In this document: positions 25,826 through 33,601 of the stretch, one piece after another | Position numbering within the stretch: position 1 is the stretch's first letter | Layout: each line of letters begins with the position of its first letter | Assembly: GCF_019038465.1 (NCBI RefSeq) | Contig: NZ_JAFKRH010000026.1 | Location: forward strand, 36,984-100,983 | From: Synechococcus sp. CCY 0621 | GTDB lineage: Bacteria > Cyanobacteriota > Cyanobacteriia > PCC-6307 > Cyanobiaceae | Direction: 5' to 3' | Length of the DNA: 64,000 bases | The notes under the pieces: model-generated | The model's database searches: none | What the model saw: only the letters and a program-made list of their open reading frames with translations | What the model was told of the DNA's origin: nothing | Translations under genes and position numbers: made by a program

Positions 25826-26656
25826 TTACAGGTCCTTGGTCAGGCGTTGCCGCAACTTGAGCAGCGCCTTTCGCTCCACATGCTGCACCTTGTGCTTGGA
25901 CATCCCAATGCACTCCCCGATCTGGGCCAGCGAAGGAGAGCCGTCTTCGGCATAACGAAGCTGCAGCACCTTCCGTTCCGTGGGGTTCAGCAGCGTGACT
26001 TCACCATGGAGCCAGTGGTAGTCGTCATGCAGACCGGGCTCGCTGGGATCACCGATCAGATCGGTCAGCGACACCTCCCCATCGCCACTTCCGAGGGTCT
26101 GATCAAGGGAAAGAGTCTGCAGGTCGTGGGACGCCTGAAGCACGGACTCCAGCCGCTTGACGCTTTCGCCCAGTTCGGAACCGATCTCTGCCAGCGACAG
26201 GGGCTGGGCCGAGGCCATGCGAAGCGCCTGCACCTTGCGGGCCAGGGCCGCCATCTGGGGCGGCACCCGGATCAGCCCCGTCGTCTCCTGGAGATGGCGA
26301 TGCACCGACTGACGGATCCACCAGGAGCCGTAGGTGGAAAACCTGCAACCCCGCTCGGGCAGGAAACGCTCCACCGCACGGATCAGGCCGAGGTTGCCGG
26401 CCTGCACCACATCCATCGGATCCAGGTGCATCAAACGGATGCGGTTGTGCTGCTGCTTGCAGAGCGACACCACCAGGCGCAGATTGCCCGTCACCATGCG
26501 CGCAAAGGCCCGCCGTCCCCGCCGCTCCTGGCCCAGACCCGGAGCCGGCTGGGAACGCCAGTCCTGCACAAGGGCACCAAGGTGCAGTTCTTCTGACGGC
26601 GTCAGCAGGGGAATGCGACCGATGGTGCGCAAGTAGTCCCCAAAGCAATCAGACAT
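25826..26656 (-). CDS. Group 2 sigma-70 family sigma factor
   Basis: A 276-residue sigma factor. Region 1.2 is DCFGDYLRTIGRIPLLTPSEEL (residues 3-24), region 2 contains FARMVTGNLRLVVSL and FSTYGSWWIRQSV (about residues 55-125), and region 4 ends with QIGECIGMSKHKVQHVERKAL (about residues 243-263). The absence of the long region 1.1 and the overall size fit the non-essential group 2 sigma factors of cyanobacteria. These redirect transcription under nutrient, light or salt stress. The ATG at 26656 is the family start; the frame extends upstream to 26746. Its neighbours (CsbD-like, tiny membrane proteins) are plausible targets. Confidence 0.92.
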   Translation of the reverse strand: MSDCFGDYLRTIGRIPLLTPSEELHLGALVQDWRSQPAPGLGQERRGRRAFARMVTGNLRLVVSLCKQQHNRIRLMHLDPMDVVQAGNLGLIRAVERFLPERGCRFSTYGSWWIRQSVHRHLQETTGLIRVPPQMAALARKVQALRMASAQPLSLAEIGSELGESVKRLESVLQASHDLQTLSLDQTLGSGDGEVSLTDLIGDPSEPGLHDDYHWLHGEVTLLNPTERKVLQLRYAEDGSPSLAQIGECIGMSKHKVQHVERKALLKLRQRLTKDL

Positions 26657-26824
26657 CGGACCAACAAATAGGGGGCCACGTTCATCGTGGGGCCACCTCG
26701 ATAACGGGCGCGAGTGAAAGGCAGATCTGCCGCAGATGGGCTGCAACCTGCTTTTTCAGGCAGCGCATGACACAGTCTTTTATTTGCACCACCAATTCGC
26801 CTTACCTCCAGAGGAAAACTATTC

Positions 26825-27016
26825 ATGTCCCTGATTTCACTGATCGTCACCCTGATTGTCGTCGGGGTCCTGCTATGGCTCGTCAACAACTACATCCCCA
26901 TGGATGGCCAGATCAAACGCATCCTGAACATTGTCGTCGTCGTGGCGGTGGTGCTCTGGTTGCTCAATGCGGTGGGCCTGATGGATTCACTGCGCGGCAT
27001 CCGCCTCGGCAGATAG
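26825..27016 (+). CDS. Small Thivi_2564-family membrane protein
   Basis: A 63-residue protein with two helices separated by PMDGQIKRI, ending in a basic tail (SLRGIRLGR). The pattern matches the Thivi_2564 family of small membrane proteins. A ribosome site (AGAGGA) lies about 9 nt upstream. It is divergent from the sigma factor gene and followed by a hairpin. Function unknown; the location between stress genes suggests co-regulation. Confidence 0.8.
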   Translation: MSLISLIVTLIVVGVLLWLVNNYIPMDGQIKRILNIVVVVAVVLWLLNAVGLMDSLRGIRLGR

Positions 27017-27034
27017 CAGCCGACAGGCGCTCAG

Positions 27035-27056
27035 AAGCCCCATCACGGTGGGGCTT
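27035..27056 (+). terminator. Hairpin terminator after small membrane protein
   Basis: AAGCCCCA and TGGGGCTT form a perfect 8-bp stem with a TCACGG loop, 19 nt after the stop of the Thivi_2564-like gene. No T-tract follows. Confidence 0.6.
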
Positions 27057-27088
27057 CCCGATGGGGCCTCCTACCAGCGATTGATTCC

Positions 27089-27505
27089 ATGGCATAGCTT
27101 TCCACCCCGATCTGGGAGATTGTCTTCCGTGGGGCCGTTGTCTATCTCTTTCTGCTGGTGCTGCTGCTCTTCCTTTCGAACGCCGTCCAGAACTCCATGA
27201 ATGGCGGCGACAACTGACTGATCGGCGACCTGATTTCCGCCGTCACCCTGATCGCCATGAACCATCGCGTTGGTGCGGCAATCAGTTCCAGCAAGGCCTT
27301 TGAGCGATTCCTGGAAGGTCTGCCCCAGGTGCTGGTCCACAACGGCACGATCTACGACGACGTGCTCCGCGGGTCGCAGCTGACCAGGAATGAACTGGAA
27401 GCGGCGATCCGATCGGCAGGCTGCACCGCCGTTGACCACGTGCATGGGGCCATTCTGGAAAACAATGGCTCCATCACGGTGTTGCCCCGTCCTCACCCCT
27501 CCTGA
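27089..27505 (+). pseudogene. Broken YetF (DUF421) membrane protein
   Basis: Reading from ATG 27089 gives one frame with family-typical blocks: PIWEIVFRGAVVYLFLLVLL, then LSNAVQNSMNGGDN, then LEGLPQVLVHNGTIYDD and LTRNELEAAIRSAGC and HGAILENNGSITVLPR. In-frame stops occur at 27095 (TAG) and at 27215 (TGA, in GGDN-stop-LIGD where intact homologues have Ser). About 18 residues normally found between LLVLL and LSNAVQNS are missing, so helices 1 and 2 are fused. YetF proteins are three-helix membrane proteins with a C-terminal soluble domain. The last 82 codons remain open, but alone they are unlikely to function. Confidence 0.85.
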
Positions 27506-28035
27506 ACCGGGGCCCCGGGGTCGCGCAAGGCGTGCAGCGCTTCCGTTTCCTCCGGACCGAGCACCAGCAACGCTGACGTCTCTCCCGCCAGGGGCAAGGT
27601 GAGCTCCAGGGGCAGGGCCTCACTGGGGCGGGGCAGCAGGTCGGCCATGTCGAACTGGGCCGCCCCCTCCGGCAGGGCGCCGCCATCGGGGGCCACCAGC
27701 TCCTCGCTGCGGTTGGCCAGGGTCCAGGCGCCACCCGTGCCATCGCTGATCAGCAGGGGCCGGCTGTGGTCGACGGCGATCCCCGGGGTGAGGGCGCTGA
27801 GGCGCAGGCGATCGCCGCTGCGGTAGGCGGAATCAGGCTGGGCGAAGATCCGCAGCGACCAGCGGTTGTCGTCCTGGTCGCGCAGGCTCCAGCGCTGGCC
27901 CCCATCAGCGCTGGCCAGGCCGGGCGCCAGAGTCAGCACCAGCAGCAGCCCCAGTAGCAGGGGCACCAGCCTTGAGGCCCAGGGGCGCTGGCGGGCGCCT
28001 GGAGGGGCCGTAAAAGGTTGAGCAGAAGCACGCAT
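27493..28035 (-). CDS. DUF3122-like secreted protein
   Basis: A 180-residue protein with a signal peptide ([22 protein letters not shown], cleavage near residue 43). The mature part starts [20 protein letters not shown] and includes [15 protein letters not shown] and [10 protein letters not shown], blocks that resemble the cyanobacterial DUF3122 family. It overlaps the 3' end of the YetF pseudogene by 13 nt on the opposite strand. It is divergent from the psbA gene, with 122 bp between starts. Function unknown. Confidence 0.75.
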   Translation of the reverse strand: MRASAQPFTAPPGARQRPWASRLVPLLLGLLLVLTLAPGLASADGGQRWSLRDQDDNRWSLRIFAQPDSAYRSGDRLRLSALTPGIAVDHSRPLLISDGTGGAWTLANRSEELVAPDGGALPEGAAQFDMADLLPRPSEALPLELTLPLAGETSALLVLGPEETEALHALRDPGAPVQEG

Positions 28036-28157
28036 GGCAGGAGCCCCGGTCCCAGGGAATTCAACGTTATCGTTTTATCGTCCGGCAGTGGAAGCGGTCC
28101 ATCCGCAAGGCGGTGTCGCCGCACCCTGTCGGTCTCTCCATCTTCGGATGTCCTGCC

Positions 28158-29260
28158 ATGACCATCACCAACCTGTCGCGTTCCGGGATCCATCCCTGGG
28201 ATCGCTTCAAGACCTGGGTCACCAGCACCGAGAACCGCCTCTATGTGGGCTGGTTCGGCGTGCTGATGATTCCCACCCTGCTCGCGGCCACCGTCTGCTT
28301 CTCTATCGAGAAGGCTGCGCCTACGTGATCGCCTTCATCGGCGCGCCTCCCGTCGACATCGACGGCATCCGTGAGCCCGTCTCCGGCGGCCTGCTCTACG
28401 GCAACAACATCATCACCGCCGCCGTCGTGCCCTCAAGCAATGCCATCGGCCTGCACTTCTACCCCGTCTGGGAAGCCGCCAGCCTCGACGAGTGGCTCTA
28501 CAACGGCGGCCCCTACCAGCTGATCATCTTCCACTTCCTGATCGGCATCTTCTGCTGGATGGGCCGGGAGTGGGAACTCAGCTACCGCCTGGGAATGCGC
28601 CCCTGGATCGCCGTGGCCTACTCCGCCCCGGTGGCCGCCGCCACCGCCGTGCTGCTGATCTACGCCATCGGCCAGGGGTCCTTCTCCGATGCCATGCCCC
28701 TGGGCATCTCCGGCACCTTCAACTTCATGCTGGTGCTGCAGGCGGAGCACAACGTGCTCATGCACCCCTTCCACATGCTCGGGGTGGTGGGCATCTTCGG
28801 CGGCGCCCTGTTCTCCGCCATGCACGGCTCGCTCGTCACCAGCTCCCTGGTGCGGGAGACCACCGAAACCGAATCGCAGAACCGGGGCTACAAGTTCGGC
28901 CAGGAGGAGGAGACCTACAACATCGTGGCCGCCCACGGCTACTTCGGCCGGCTGATCGTCCAGTACGCCTCCTTCAACAACAGCCGCAGCCTCCACTTCC
29001 TCCTGGCGGCCTGGCCGGTGGTGGGGATCTGGTTCTCCGCCCTGGCGGTGGTGAGCTTCTCGTTCAACCTCAACGGGCTGAACTTCAACCACTCGATCCT
29101 GGATCACCAGGGCCGGGTGGTCGACACCTGGGCCGACATCCTCAACCGCGGCGGACTGGGCATCGAGGCGATGCACGAGCGCAACGTGCACAACTTCCCC
29201 CTCGATCTGGCCGCCACATCGGCCACCCCCGTGGCTCTCAGCGCTCCGTCGATCGGTTAG
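28158..29260 (+). pseudogene. psbA: psbA, D1'-like photosystem II core protein, interrupted by 23 nt
   Basis: The D1 frame starts at ATG 28158 ([10 protein letters not shown]) and reads correctly through residue F48 (TTC at 28299), then 23 extra nucleotides (28302-28324) break the frame; direct reading stops at TGA 28326. From GTG 28325 (residue 49) the rest of D1 is intact to TAG 29258. Ligand residues survive: Y161 (LIYAIG), D170, E189/H190 ([12 protein letters not shown]), H332/E333 (MHERN), H337, D342 and the processing site after A344. Residues A80 and L158 in place of G80 and F158 match two of the three marks of the low-oxygen D1' form; residue 286 is Ser. As read conventionally the gene is broken. 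Either it is a pseudogene, a sequencing error, or the insertion is bypassed. Confidence 0.9.
28298..28313 (+). other. Hairpin inside the psbA insertion
   Basis: CTTCTC and GAGAAG form a perfect 6-bp stem with a TATC loop, occupying most of the inserted segment. The insertion is flanked by the direct repeat CTGC (28295-28298 and 28315-28318). The second TGC is in the downstream D1 frame, so a jump from TGC 28296 to TGC 28316 would restore D1 with one extra residue. Confidence 0.8.
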
Positions 29261-29308
29261 TGGGGCTTTGAACCCCGCCCAGCCATCGGCGCCCTGAGCC
29301 CCTGCCGG

Positions 29309-29331
29309 GCCCGGAGAGATCCGGGCCTTTT
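29309..29331 (+). terminator. Rho-independent terminator of psbA
   Basis: GCCCGG and CCGGGC form a 6-bp GC stem with an AGAGAT loop, followed by CTTTTT. It lies 48 nt after the psbA stop. Confidence 0.85.
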
Positions 29332-29369
29332 TGGCGTGACACGCTGGGGGGTCACCACCGGCTGAGGCG

Positions 29370-29903
29370 ATGGCCCGCCCCCCCTACCAACCCTCCCTGC
29401 TGCGTCTGCTCCATGGCGTCACGGCGTTGCTGGTACTGGCCGCCTGGCTGAGTGGGCTGATCGTCTACAGCCGCTACGACGGCCGCTGGGGGCGGCTGCC
29501 CTTCACCCCGCCCGGCAGCTGGATCGACCTGCACGGCCAAGCGGGCTTCCTGCTGCTGCCCCTGGGCCTGGCCTTCGCCGCCTACGCCCTCAGCCTGGGC
29601 CGGGCGCGCCTGCGGCGAGCCACCAACGCCATGTCCCTGGCGGCCCTGGTGCTGGCGGTGGCCACCGGCAAGCTGATGCAGGAGGACTGGCTGCGGGACG
29701 GCCAGCTGCACCACCTGGCCTACAGCCTGCACCTGGCGGCCTGGCTGCTGATCGGCCTGGCCGTGGTCCTTCACGTGGGCGAGAGTCTGCGGCTGGGGGG
29801 AACGCCCCTGCTGGCCTCGATGGCCAGCACGACCCTGCGGCCGGGTGATTTGCCGGGCGACTGGCCGGGCCAGGTGCGGCGGTTTCTGAAGCGGAGGCGC
29901 TGA
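29370..29903 (+). CDS. Cytochrome b561-like membrane protein
   Basis: A 177-residue protein with four membrane helices and histidines placed for two b-type hemes: H15 (LLHGVTALL), H55 (DLHGQAGF), H121 (YSLHLAAWLL) and H135 (VVLHVGESL). It matches the cytochrome b/b6-like N-terminal domain family of electron carriers. The basic C-terminus (RRFLKRRR) is cytoplasmic. It sits alone after the psbA terminator. The partner and direction of electron flow are unknown. Confidence 0.85.
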   Translation: MARPPYQPSLLRLLHGVTALLVLAAWLSGLIVYSRYDGRWGRLPFTPPGSWIDLHGQAGFLLLPLGLAFAAYALSLGRARLRRATNAMSLAALVLAVATGKLMQEDWLRDGQLHHLAYSLHLAAWLLIGLAVVLHVGESLRLGGTPLLASMASTTLRPGDLPGDWPGQVRRFLKRRR

Positions 29904-30098
29904 ACGTCCAGCCCCGAGGACACGCCCCAGGGAAGAGTCCATGAACCATGGGGCCGATGGGGAGGCTCCAGGTGGGCTTCGCGCATGAACGACACCCGTT
30001 CGCCGCCGTCGTGAACGTCCAGCGGATCATCGGTGCTCAGGCAGAGCGTCGAGGAAGAAGCGTGGGTCGAGGCTCTGCGCCATCCTTCCACGGACATC

Positions 30099-30129
30099 TG
30101 AATTACGATTACTGAACAGCAGTAATTCA
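30099..30129. promoter_or_regulatory. Nested palindromes before AbrB-PIN pair
   Basis: Two overlapping inverted repeats lie just before the antitoxin start: TGAATTAC (30099-30106) with GTAATTCA (30122-30129), and ATTACTG (30108-30114) with CAGTAAT (30120-30126). The AT-rich block stands out from GC-rich surroundings and probably holds both promoter and operator for autoregulation by the antitoxin. Confidence 0.65.
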
Positions 30130-30133
30130 GGCG

Positions 30134-30364
30134 ATGCGCAGCACCATCACCGCCCGCGGCCAGACGGTGGTTCCGGCCCCGATCCGCGAACGCTTCCAGC
30201 TGGGTCCGTCCATGCGGTTGGAATGGATCGTGGAGGGCGACGGGACCATCCGTGTGGTTCCCGTTGCCCTGGATCCGATCACCGCCTTCCGCGGCTCCGG
30301 CGCCGGAGGCGCCACCACCCGTCTGCTCGCCGATCGCCGCCACGATCGCCAGCAGGGGGCCTGA
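30134..30364 (+). CDS. AbrB/SpoVT-type antitoxin
   Basis: A 76-residue protein with an N-terminal swapped-hairpin AbrB DNA-binding domain: STITARGQTVVPAPIRERF (residues 3-21). The C-terminus is short and basic. It precedes the PIN gene with a TGATG overlap, the usual antitoxin-toxin arrangement. It should neutralise the PIN ribonuclease and repress the operon by binding the palindromes upstream. Confidence 0.88.
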   Translation: MRSTITARGQTVVPAPIRERFQLGPSMRLEWIVEGDGTIRVVPVALDPITAFRGSGAGGATTRLLADRRHDRQQGA

Positions 30365-30765
30365 TGGCCGGCCGCTGGCTGCTCGACACCTCCGCCCTGT
30401 TGGCCCTGCGCGACAACGAAACCGGCGCGGAGCGCGTCGCCGAACGGCTGCAGCGCTCCCAGGCCCGCCAGGGCAGCTGCCTGGTGTGCTTCATGAGTCG
30501 CATGGAGCTGCTCTACCGGGTGTGGAAGGACGAAGGCGAACGGACCGCCCGCCTCGCCGATGCCCAGCTGCGCTCCCTGCCCCTGGATTGGGTGGCAGCC
30601 AGTGACGCCCTGCTGGACCGGGCGGCGGCCATCAAGGCCACCCATCCCCTCTCCGTGGCCGATGCCTGGATCGCCGCCGCCGCTGAGCTGGAGGGGGCGG
30701 TGCTGGTGCACAAGGATCCTGACTTCCGCTCCCTGGCCCACCTTCCCCAGGACTGGCTGGGCTGA
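30364..30765 (+). CDS. PIN domain toxin (VapC-like)
   Basis: A 133-residue PIN ribonuclease. Metal-binding acidic residues are visible: D7 (LLDTSALL), E in MSRMELLY (about residue 43), D in VADAWIAAA (about 100) and D near VHKDPDF (about 118). VapC-type toxins cleave tRNA or rRNA and stop growth. The ATG overlaps the antitoxin stop. The module is followed by a decayed fragment of the gene at 31716-32084. Confidence 0.9.
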   Translation: MAGRWLLDTSALLALRDNETGAERVAERLQRSQARQGSCLVCFMSRMELLYRVWKDEGERTARLADAQLRSLPLDWVAASDALLDRAAAIKATHPLSVADAWIAAAAELEGAVLVHKDPDFRSLAHLPQDWLG

Positions 30766-30794
30766 GGCCACCACAACGGCCTGATCCAAGCGGC

Positions 30795-30925
30795 TCAACT
30801 GGCAGAAAGCGGCGGATGAACAGCTCCAGGGCCATCGGCCCGCAGCGGGGCTGCCAGTTGGTGCCGCCCGCTAGCGGTCCTCGGCATCGGCGGCCTGGGC
30901 GGGGCCGTGGCGAAGCGCCACCGGA
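30795..30925 (-). pseudogene. Decayed partial copy of the gene at 31716-32084
   Basis: The minus strand reads WQPRCGPMALELFIRRFLP, nearly identical to the C-terminus of the gene about 0.9 kb to the right. Further along, only short matches remain (AADAE, then RHGPA), with two internal deletions compared with the intact copy and no usable start. The copy lies between two toxin-antitoxin pairs and indicates a local duplication followed by decay. Confidence 0.7.
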
Positions 30926-31050
30926 GTCTCAGGGCCGATGGAATCCGCTGGCATCCGCAACCCCTGATCGGCGCCTTCAAGTCCGTGCGACGGAGGATCA
31001 GGTGAAACCGTTTTGGTTGCAGAATGGTTGCCGCTGACCCTGCAACGGCG

Positions 31051-31299
31051 ATGGCCAGGAGCCTCACCCTCAAAAATCTCCCCGACGACCTCTATGGCCG
31101 CCTGAAGCAAGCGGCCCAGCAGCATCGCCGCAGCCTCAACAACGAAGCGATCGTGTGCCTGGAAGCGGCCCTTCCGCCCCAGGCCGTCACGGCCGCCGAG
31201 CGACTGGAGCAGATCAGGGCCCTGCGCCACAGCCTGCCGAAGGAAGCGGCGTTCACGCCCGACCAGATCGATGCCTTCCAGCGCGAGGGCCGCCCATGA
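31051..31299 (+). CDS. Ribbon-helix-helix antitoxin (FitA/Arc-like)
   Basis: An 82-residue protein beginning MARSLTLKNLPDDLYGRLKQ; the next block AAQQHRRSLNNEAIVCLEAA completes a ribbon-helix-helix DNA-binding fold. The C-terminus is the toxin-binding tail. The ATG at 31051 fits the family start better than the earlier one at 31024. Its stop overlaps the PIN start by 3 nt (ATGA). Confidence 0.88.
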   Translation: MARSLTLKNLPDDLYGRLKQAAQQHRRSLNNEAIVCLEAALPPQAVTAAERLEQIRALRHSLPKEAAFTPDQIDAFQREGRP

Positions 31300-31697
31300 T
31301 CGTGGTGGACACCAATGTGGTGGCCACTCTGTTGCTGGGTGGTCCACAGACCGAGAAGGCTGAGGCGCTGCTGCTTCACGACCCTGAATGGGCCGCTCCG
31401 TCGCTCTGGCGAAGCGAACTGCGCAACGTGCTCAGCGGTTACCTGCGACGCGGGCAGCTGGATCGCCAGCAGGTGCTGAGGCTCCAGGGCCAGGCGAAAG
31501 CGTTACTTCAGGGGCGGGAGGTGCCGGTGGATTCCGCCGACGTGTTCCGGCTGGCGGAGGCGAGCAACTGCAGCGCCTACGACTGTGAGTTCGTGGCGGC
31601 CGCCCTGGCGCTCCAGACCCGCCTGATCAGCTCCGATCGCCAACTGCTGCGGGCTTTCCCCACGCTTGCGAGCCCGTTGGAGCACGCCGTGGCCTGA
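31296..31697 (+). CDS. PIN domain toxin
   Basis: A 133-residue PIN ribonuclease: D5 (VVDTNVVATLL), E in WRSELRNVL (about residue 41), D in SAYDCEFVAAAL (about 98) and D in ISSDRQLLRAF (about 115). It forms a second toxin-antitoxin pair with the ribbon-helix-helix gene just upstream. Sequence differs clearly from the PIN toxin at 30364, so these are separate acquisitions rather than a tandem duplicate. Confidence 0.9.
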   Translation: MIVVDTNVVATLLLGGPQTEKAEALLLHDPEWAAPSLWRSELRNVLSGYLRRGQLDRQQVLRLQGQAKALLQGREVPVDSADVFRLAEASNCSAYDCEFVAAALALQTRLISSDRQLLRAFPTLASPLEHAVA

Positions 31698-31715
31698 CAC
31701 GGGCACAACAACGGT

Positions 31716-32084
31716 TCACAGCGGATCCCCGGGCAAAAAGCGCCGAATGAACAGCTCCAGGGCCATCGGCCCGCAGCGGGGCTGCCAGGTGGTGCCGCCC
31801 GGCAGCCGCCGCCAGCAGGCCACCTGCAGCGCCCCCCCGCCGGCCAGCAGCTGCACCCGGTAGCGGTACTCGGCATCGGCAGCCTGGGCGGGGGCGGCCA
31901 GGGGTTCGGCGCCGGGCTGGCTGGCCAGGAACGCCGCCGCGAAGGCCTCCGGCTCCGGCCGCTGGCGCAGGGCCGTGGCGAACCGCCAGGCGGCGCCGGT
32001 GGGGTAACCGTCGTGGTGGAGATAGAGGTGGCGCTCCGGAACGCCGGGGAAACCGGTGAACGAATAGACGGCGCGGGTGGCCAA
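31716..32084 (-). CDS. Conserved hypothetical protein
   Basis: A 122-residue protein (MATRAVYSFTGFPGVPERHLY...) with two notable blocks, LYLHHDGYPTGAAWRFATAL and QPRCGPMALELFIRRFLP. No signal peptide or membrane helix. The C-terminal part exists as a decayed copy at 30795-30925. It is convergent with the second PIN gene. I do not recognise a family; the His/Asp-rich N-terminus could bind metal. Confidence 0.7.
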   Translation of the reverse strand: MATRAVYSFTGFPGVPERHLYLHHDGYPTGAAWRFATALRQRPEPEAFAAAFLASQPGAEPLAAPAQAADAEYRYRVQLLAGGGALQVACWRRLPGGTTWQPRCGPMALELFIRRFLPGDPL

Positions 32085-32146
32085 GGGGCTGGGGCGGCTG
32101 CACAGGGAAGTGCCACCGGTGTCTCATCTGCTGATCCAGAGCTGGC

Positions 32147-32699
32147 TCACACCCACTGTGCGCAGAGCAGCTCCGCCTGGGCCAGCACGGTCTTCACCGC
32201 CTCTTCCTGCAGATCGGGGGGGTAGCCGTATTTGTTGAGGATGCGTTTGACCATCACGCGGATCCGGGCGCGGGCGCCTTCGCGCAGGGTCCAGTCGGCG
32301 GTGCTCTTCGAAGCTGCCTGCGATGTACTTGAGGAAGATCAGACCGAGCACCACGTGCTTGTACTCGGCCGCGTCCATGTTGTCGCGCAGCTTGTCGGCC
32401 GTGAGCCAGAGCTTGGCCTCGAAGCCCAGGTTGGCGGTGCCGTTGCCGGACGCCTTGGCCTTGCGGCCGTTGCTGGCCGGTGCCGCCGCCTGGGCCACCG
32501 GTTCGGCCCCCACCAGCGACACGCTGTCGCTGCGGCCCCGGCCGCGCACCACGATCCCTTTGGCCACCAGTTCCGCCTTCACCTCTTCGTAGAGGGGCTC
32601 TTCCCAGCCGGGTGCTTCGCGCAGGGCCGGGTTTTTGGCGGGGCTGCCGGCCGATCCCAGGGCTTCGAGGAAGTCGTTGAGCTGATCCGGGTCGGGCAT
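32147..32699 (-). pseudogene. Type I restriction-modification scar: hsdM 5' end joined to hsdR 3' end
   Basis: From ATG 32699 the frame has an N-terminal winged-helix-like part ([20 protein letters not shown]) and then the HsdM start block ([34 protein letters not shown]). At about 32303-32310 the match ends. In a different frame, the sequence continues as an HsdR C-terminus: [28 protein letters not shown], then [15 protein letters not shown] and stop at 32147. Everything between (most of hsdM, hsdS, most of hsdR) has been deleted, with a frameshift at the joint. No activity is expected. Confidence 0.88.
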
Positions 32700-32771
32700 T
32701 GAGGGATCAGGTGGGGCGGCGCTGGGGGGAGTCTGCCTGCGGTGGGGCGGTTGGGGGGGGCCGCCCAACGC

Positions 32772-33530
32772 TCAGGGCCGCATGTCGCCAGCGATGGCGC
32801 CACCGGCGGGAGGCGCTGGCAGCAGGGGTGTGGGATCCACCGCCACCAGCCCCTGGGGCTGGCGTTGGCGCACCTCCAGGTGCAGGTGCGGCGTGCTGGC
32901 GTTGCCGCTCTGGCCCACCTCGCCAATGGGCTGTCCGGCCCCCACGCTGTCGCCCTCAGCCACGGAGGCCTGCCGCAGATGGGCATAGAGGCTCGACCAG
33001 CCGCCGCCGTGATCGATCAGCACCGTGAGGCCGTAGCCGCTGATCTCCGCCACCCGCTGCACCCGGCCGGCCTGCACCGCCAGCACGGCGGTTCCTTCCG
33101 GCGCGATCAGATCCACTCCGGTGTGCAGGCGCCAGGCCCCACGGGCCTCCGAAAACCGCCAGCCCCAGGGGTCCTGCTCCGAGGCCACCACGGCGAGGGG
33201 ATAGTGCAGCGGCGCCAGCGGCCCCGCCGCGGCCTCACCGGCCCCGGACGCCCTGGCCTGGAGGGCGAGGTCGCCCACCGGCACCTCCCTGGGCAGCAGC
33301 GCCGGACGCTCCGGCCTGGTGGCCGCCGGCGTCGGGATGGGGGCCGGGGCGACCCGCTCGGGAGAAGGCGCGGGCGGCGCTTCCGCACCCGCCCCGGTGG
33401 CCGAATCGGGGATCGGCGGCTCCGCAGGCACCCCTGGCCGATCGGTCCCCGCCGCAGCCGCGGCGCCGCCGGGGAGCAGCAGGAGCAGCAGCAACAGCGC
33501 CGGAGCCCGCCGGAAGGAGACAGGGGCCAT
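32772..33530 (-). CDS. Secreted M23 family metallopeptidase
   Basis: A 252-residue protein with a signal peptide (ALLLLLLLLPGGAAAAAG), a long Pro/Ala-rich linker (about 30-90) and a C-terminal M23/LytM domain. Zinc ligands are visible: H in WRLHTGVDL with D five residues on, and the HLH pair in TPHLHLEV near residue 213-217. These enzymes cut or regulate peptidoglycan cross-links. The metal ligands are complete, so it is probably active. It is alone between the restriction scar and PPK2. Confidence 0.9.
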   Translation of the reverse strand: MAPVSFRRAPALLLLLLLLPGGAAAAAGTDRPGVPAEPPIPDSATGAGAEAPPAPSPERVAPAPIPTPAATRPERPALLPREVPVGDLALQARASGAGEAAAGPLAPLHYPLAVVASEQDPWGWRFSEARGAWRLHTGVDLIAPEGTAVLAVQAGRVQRVAEISGYGLTVLIDHGGGWSSLYAHLRQASVAEGDSVGAGQPIGEVGQSGNASTPHLHLEVRQRQPQGLVAVDPTPLLPAPPAGGAIAGDMRP

Positions 33531-33601
33531 CGAACGGGAGCGTGGCAGACGCGTTGTATCGCGTCTTCGGGGTGGAGCAAGACCGCAGGCGGGACGCCCG
33601 T

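Noticed and set aside
27257..27505. Stand-alone 82-codon gene
   Set aside because: It is the C-terminal remnant of a YetF gene whose upstream frame is broken.
28034..29260. 408-codon frame covering most of psbA
   Set aside because: Its first 97 codons are the wrong frame over the true D1 N-terminus; the protein would lack the first helix. The real situation is a frameshifting insertion.
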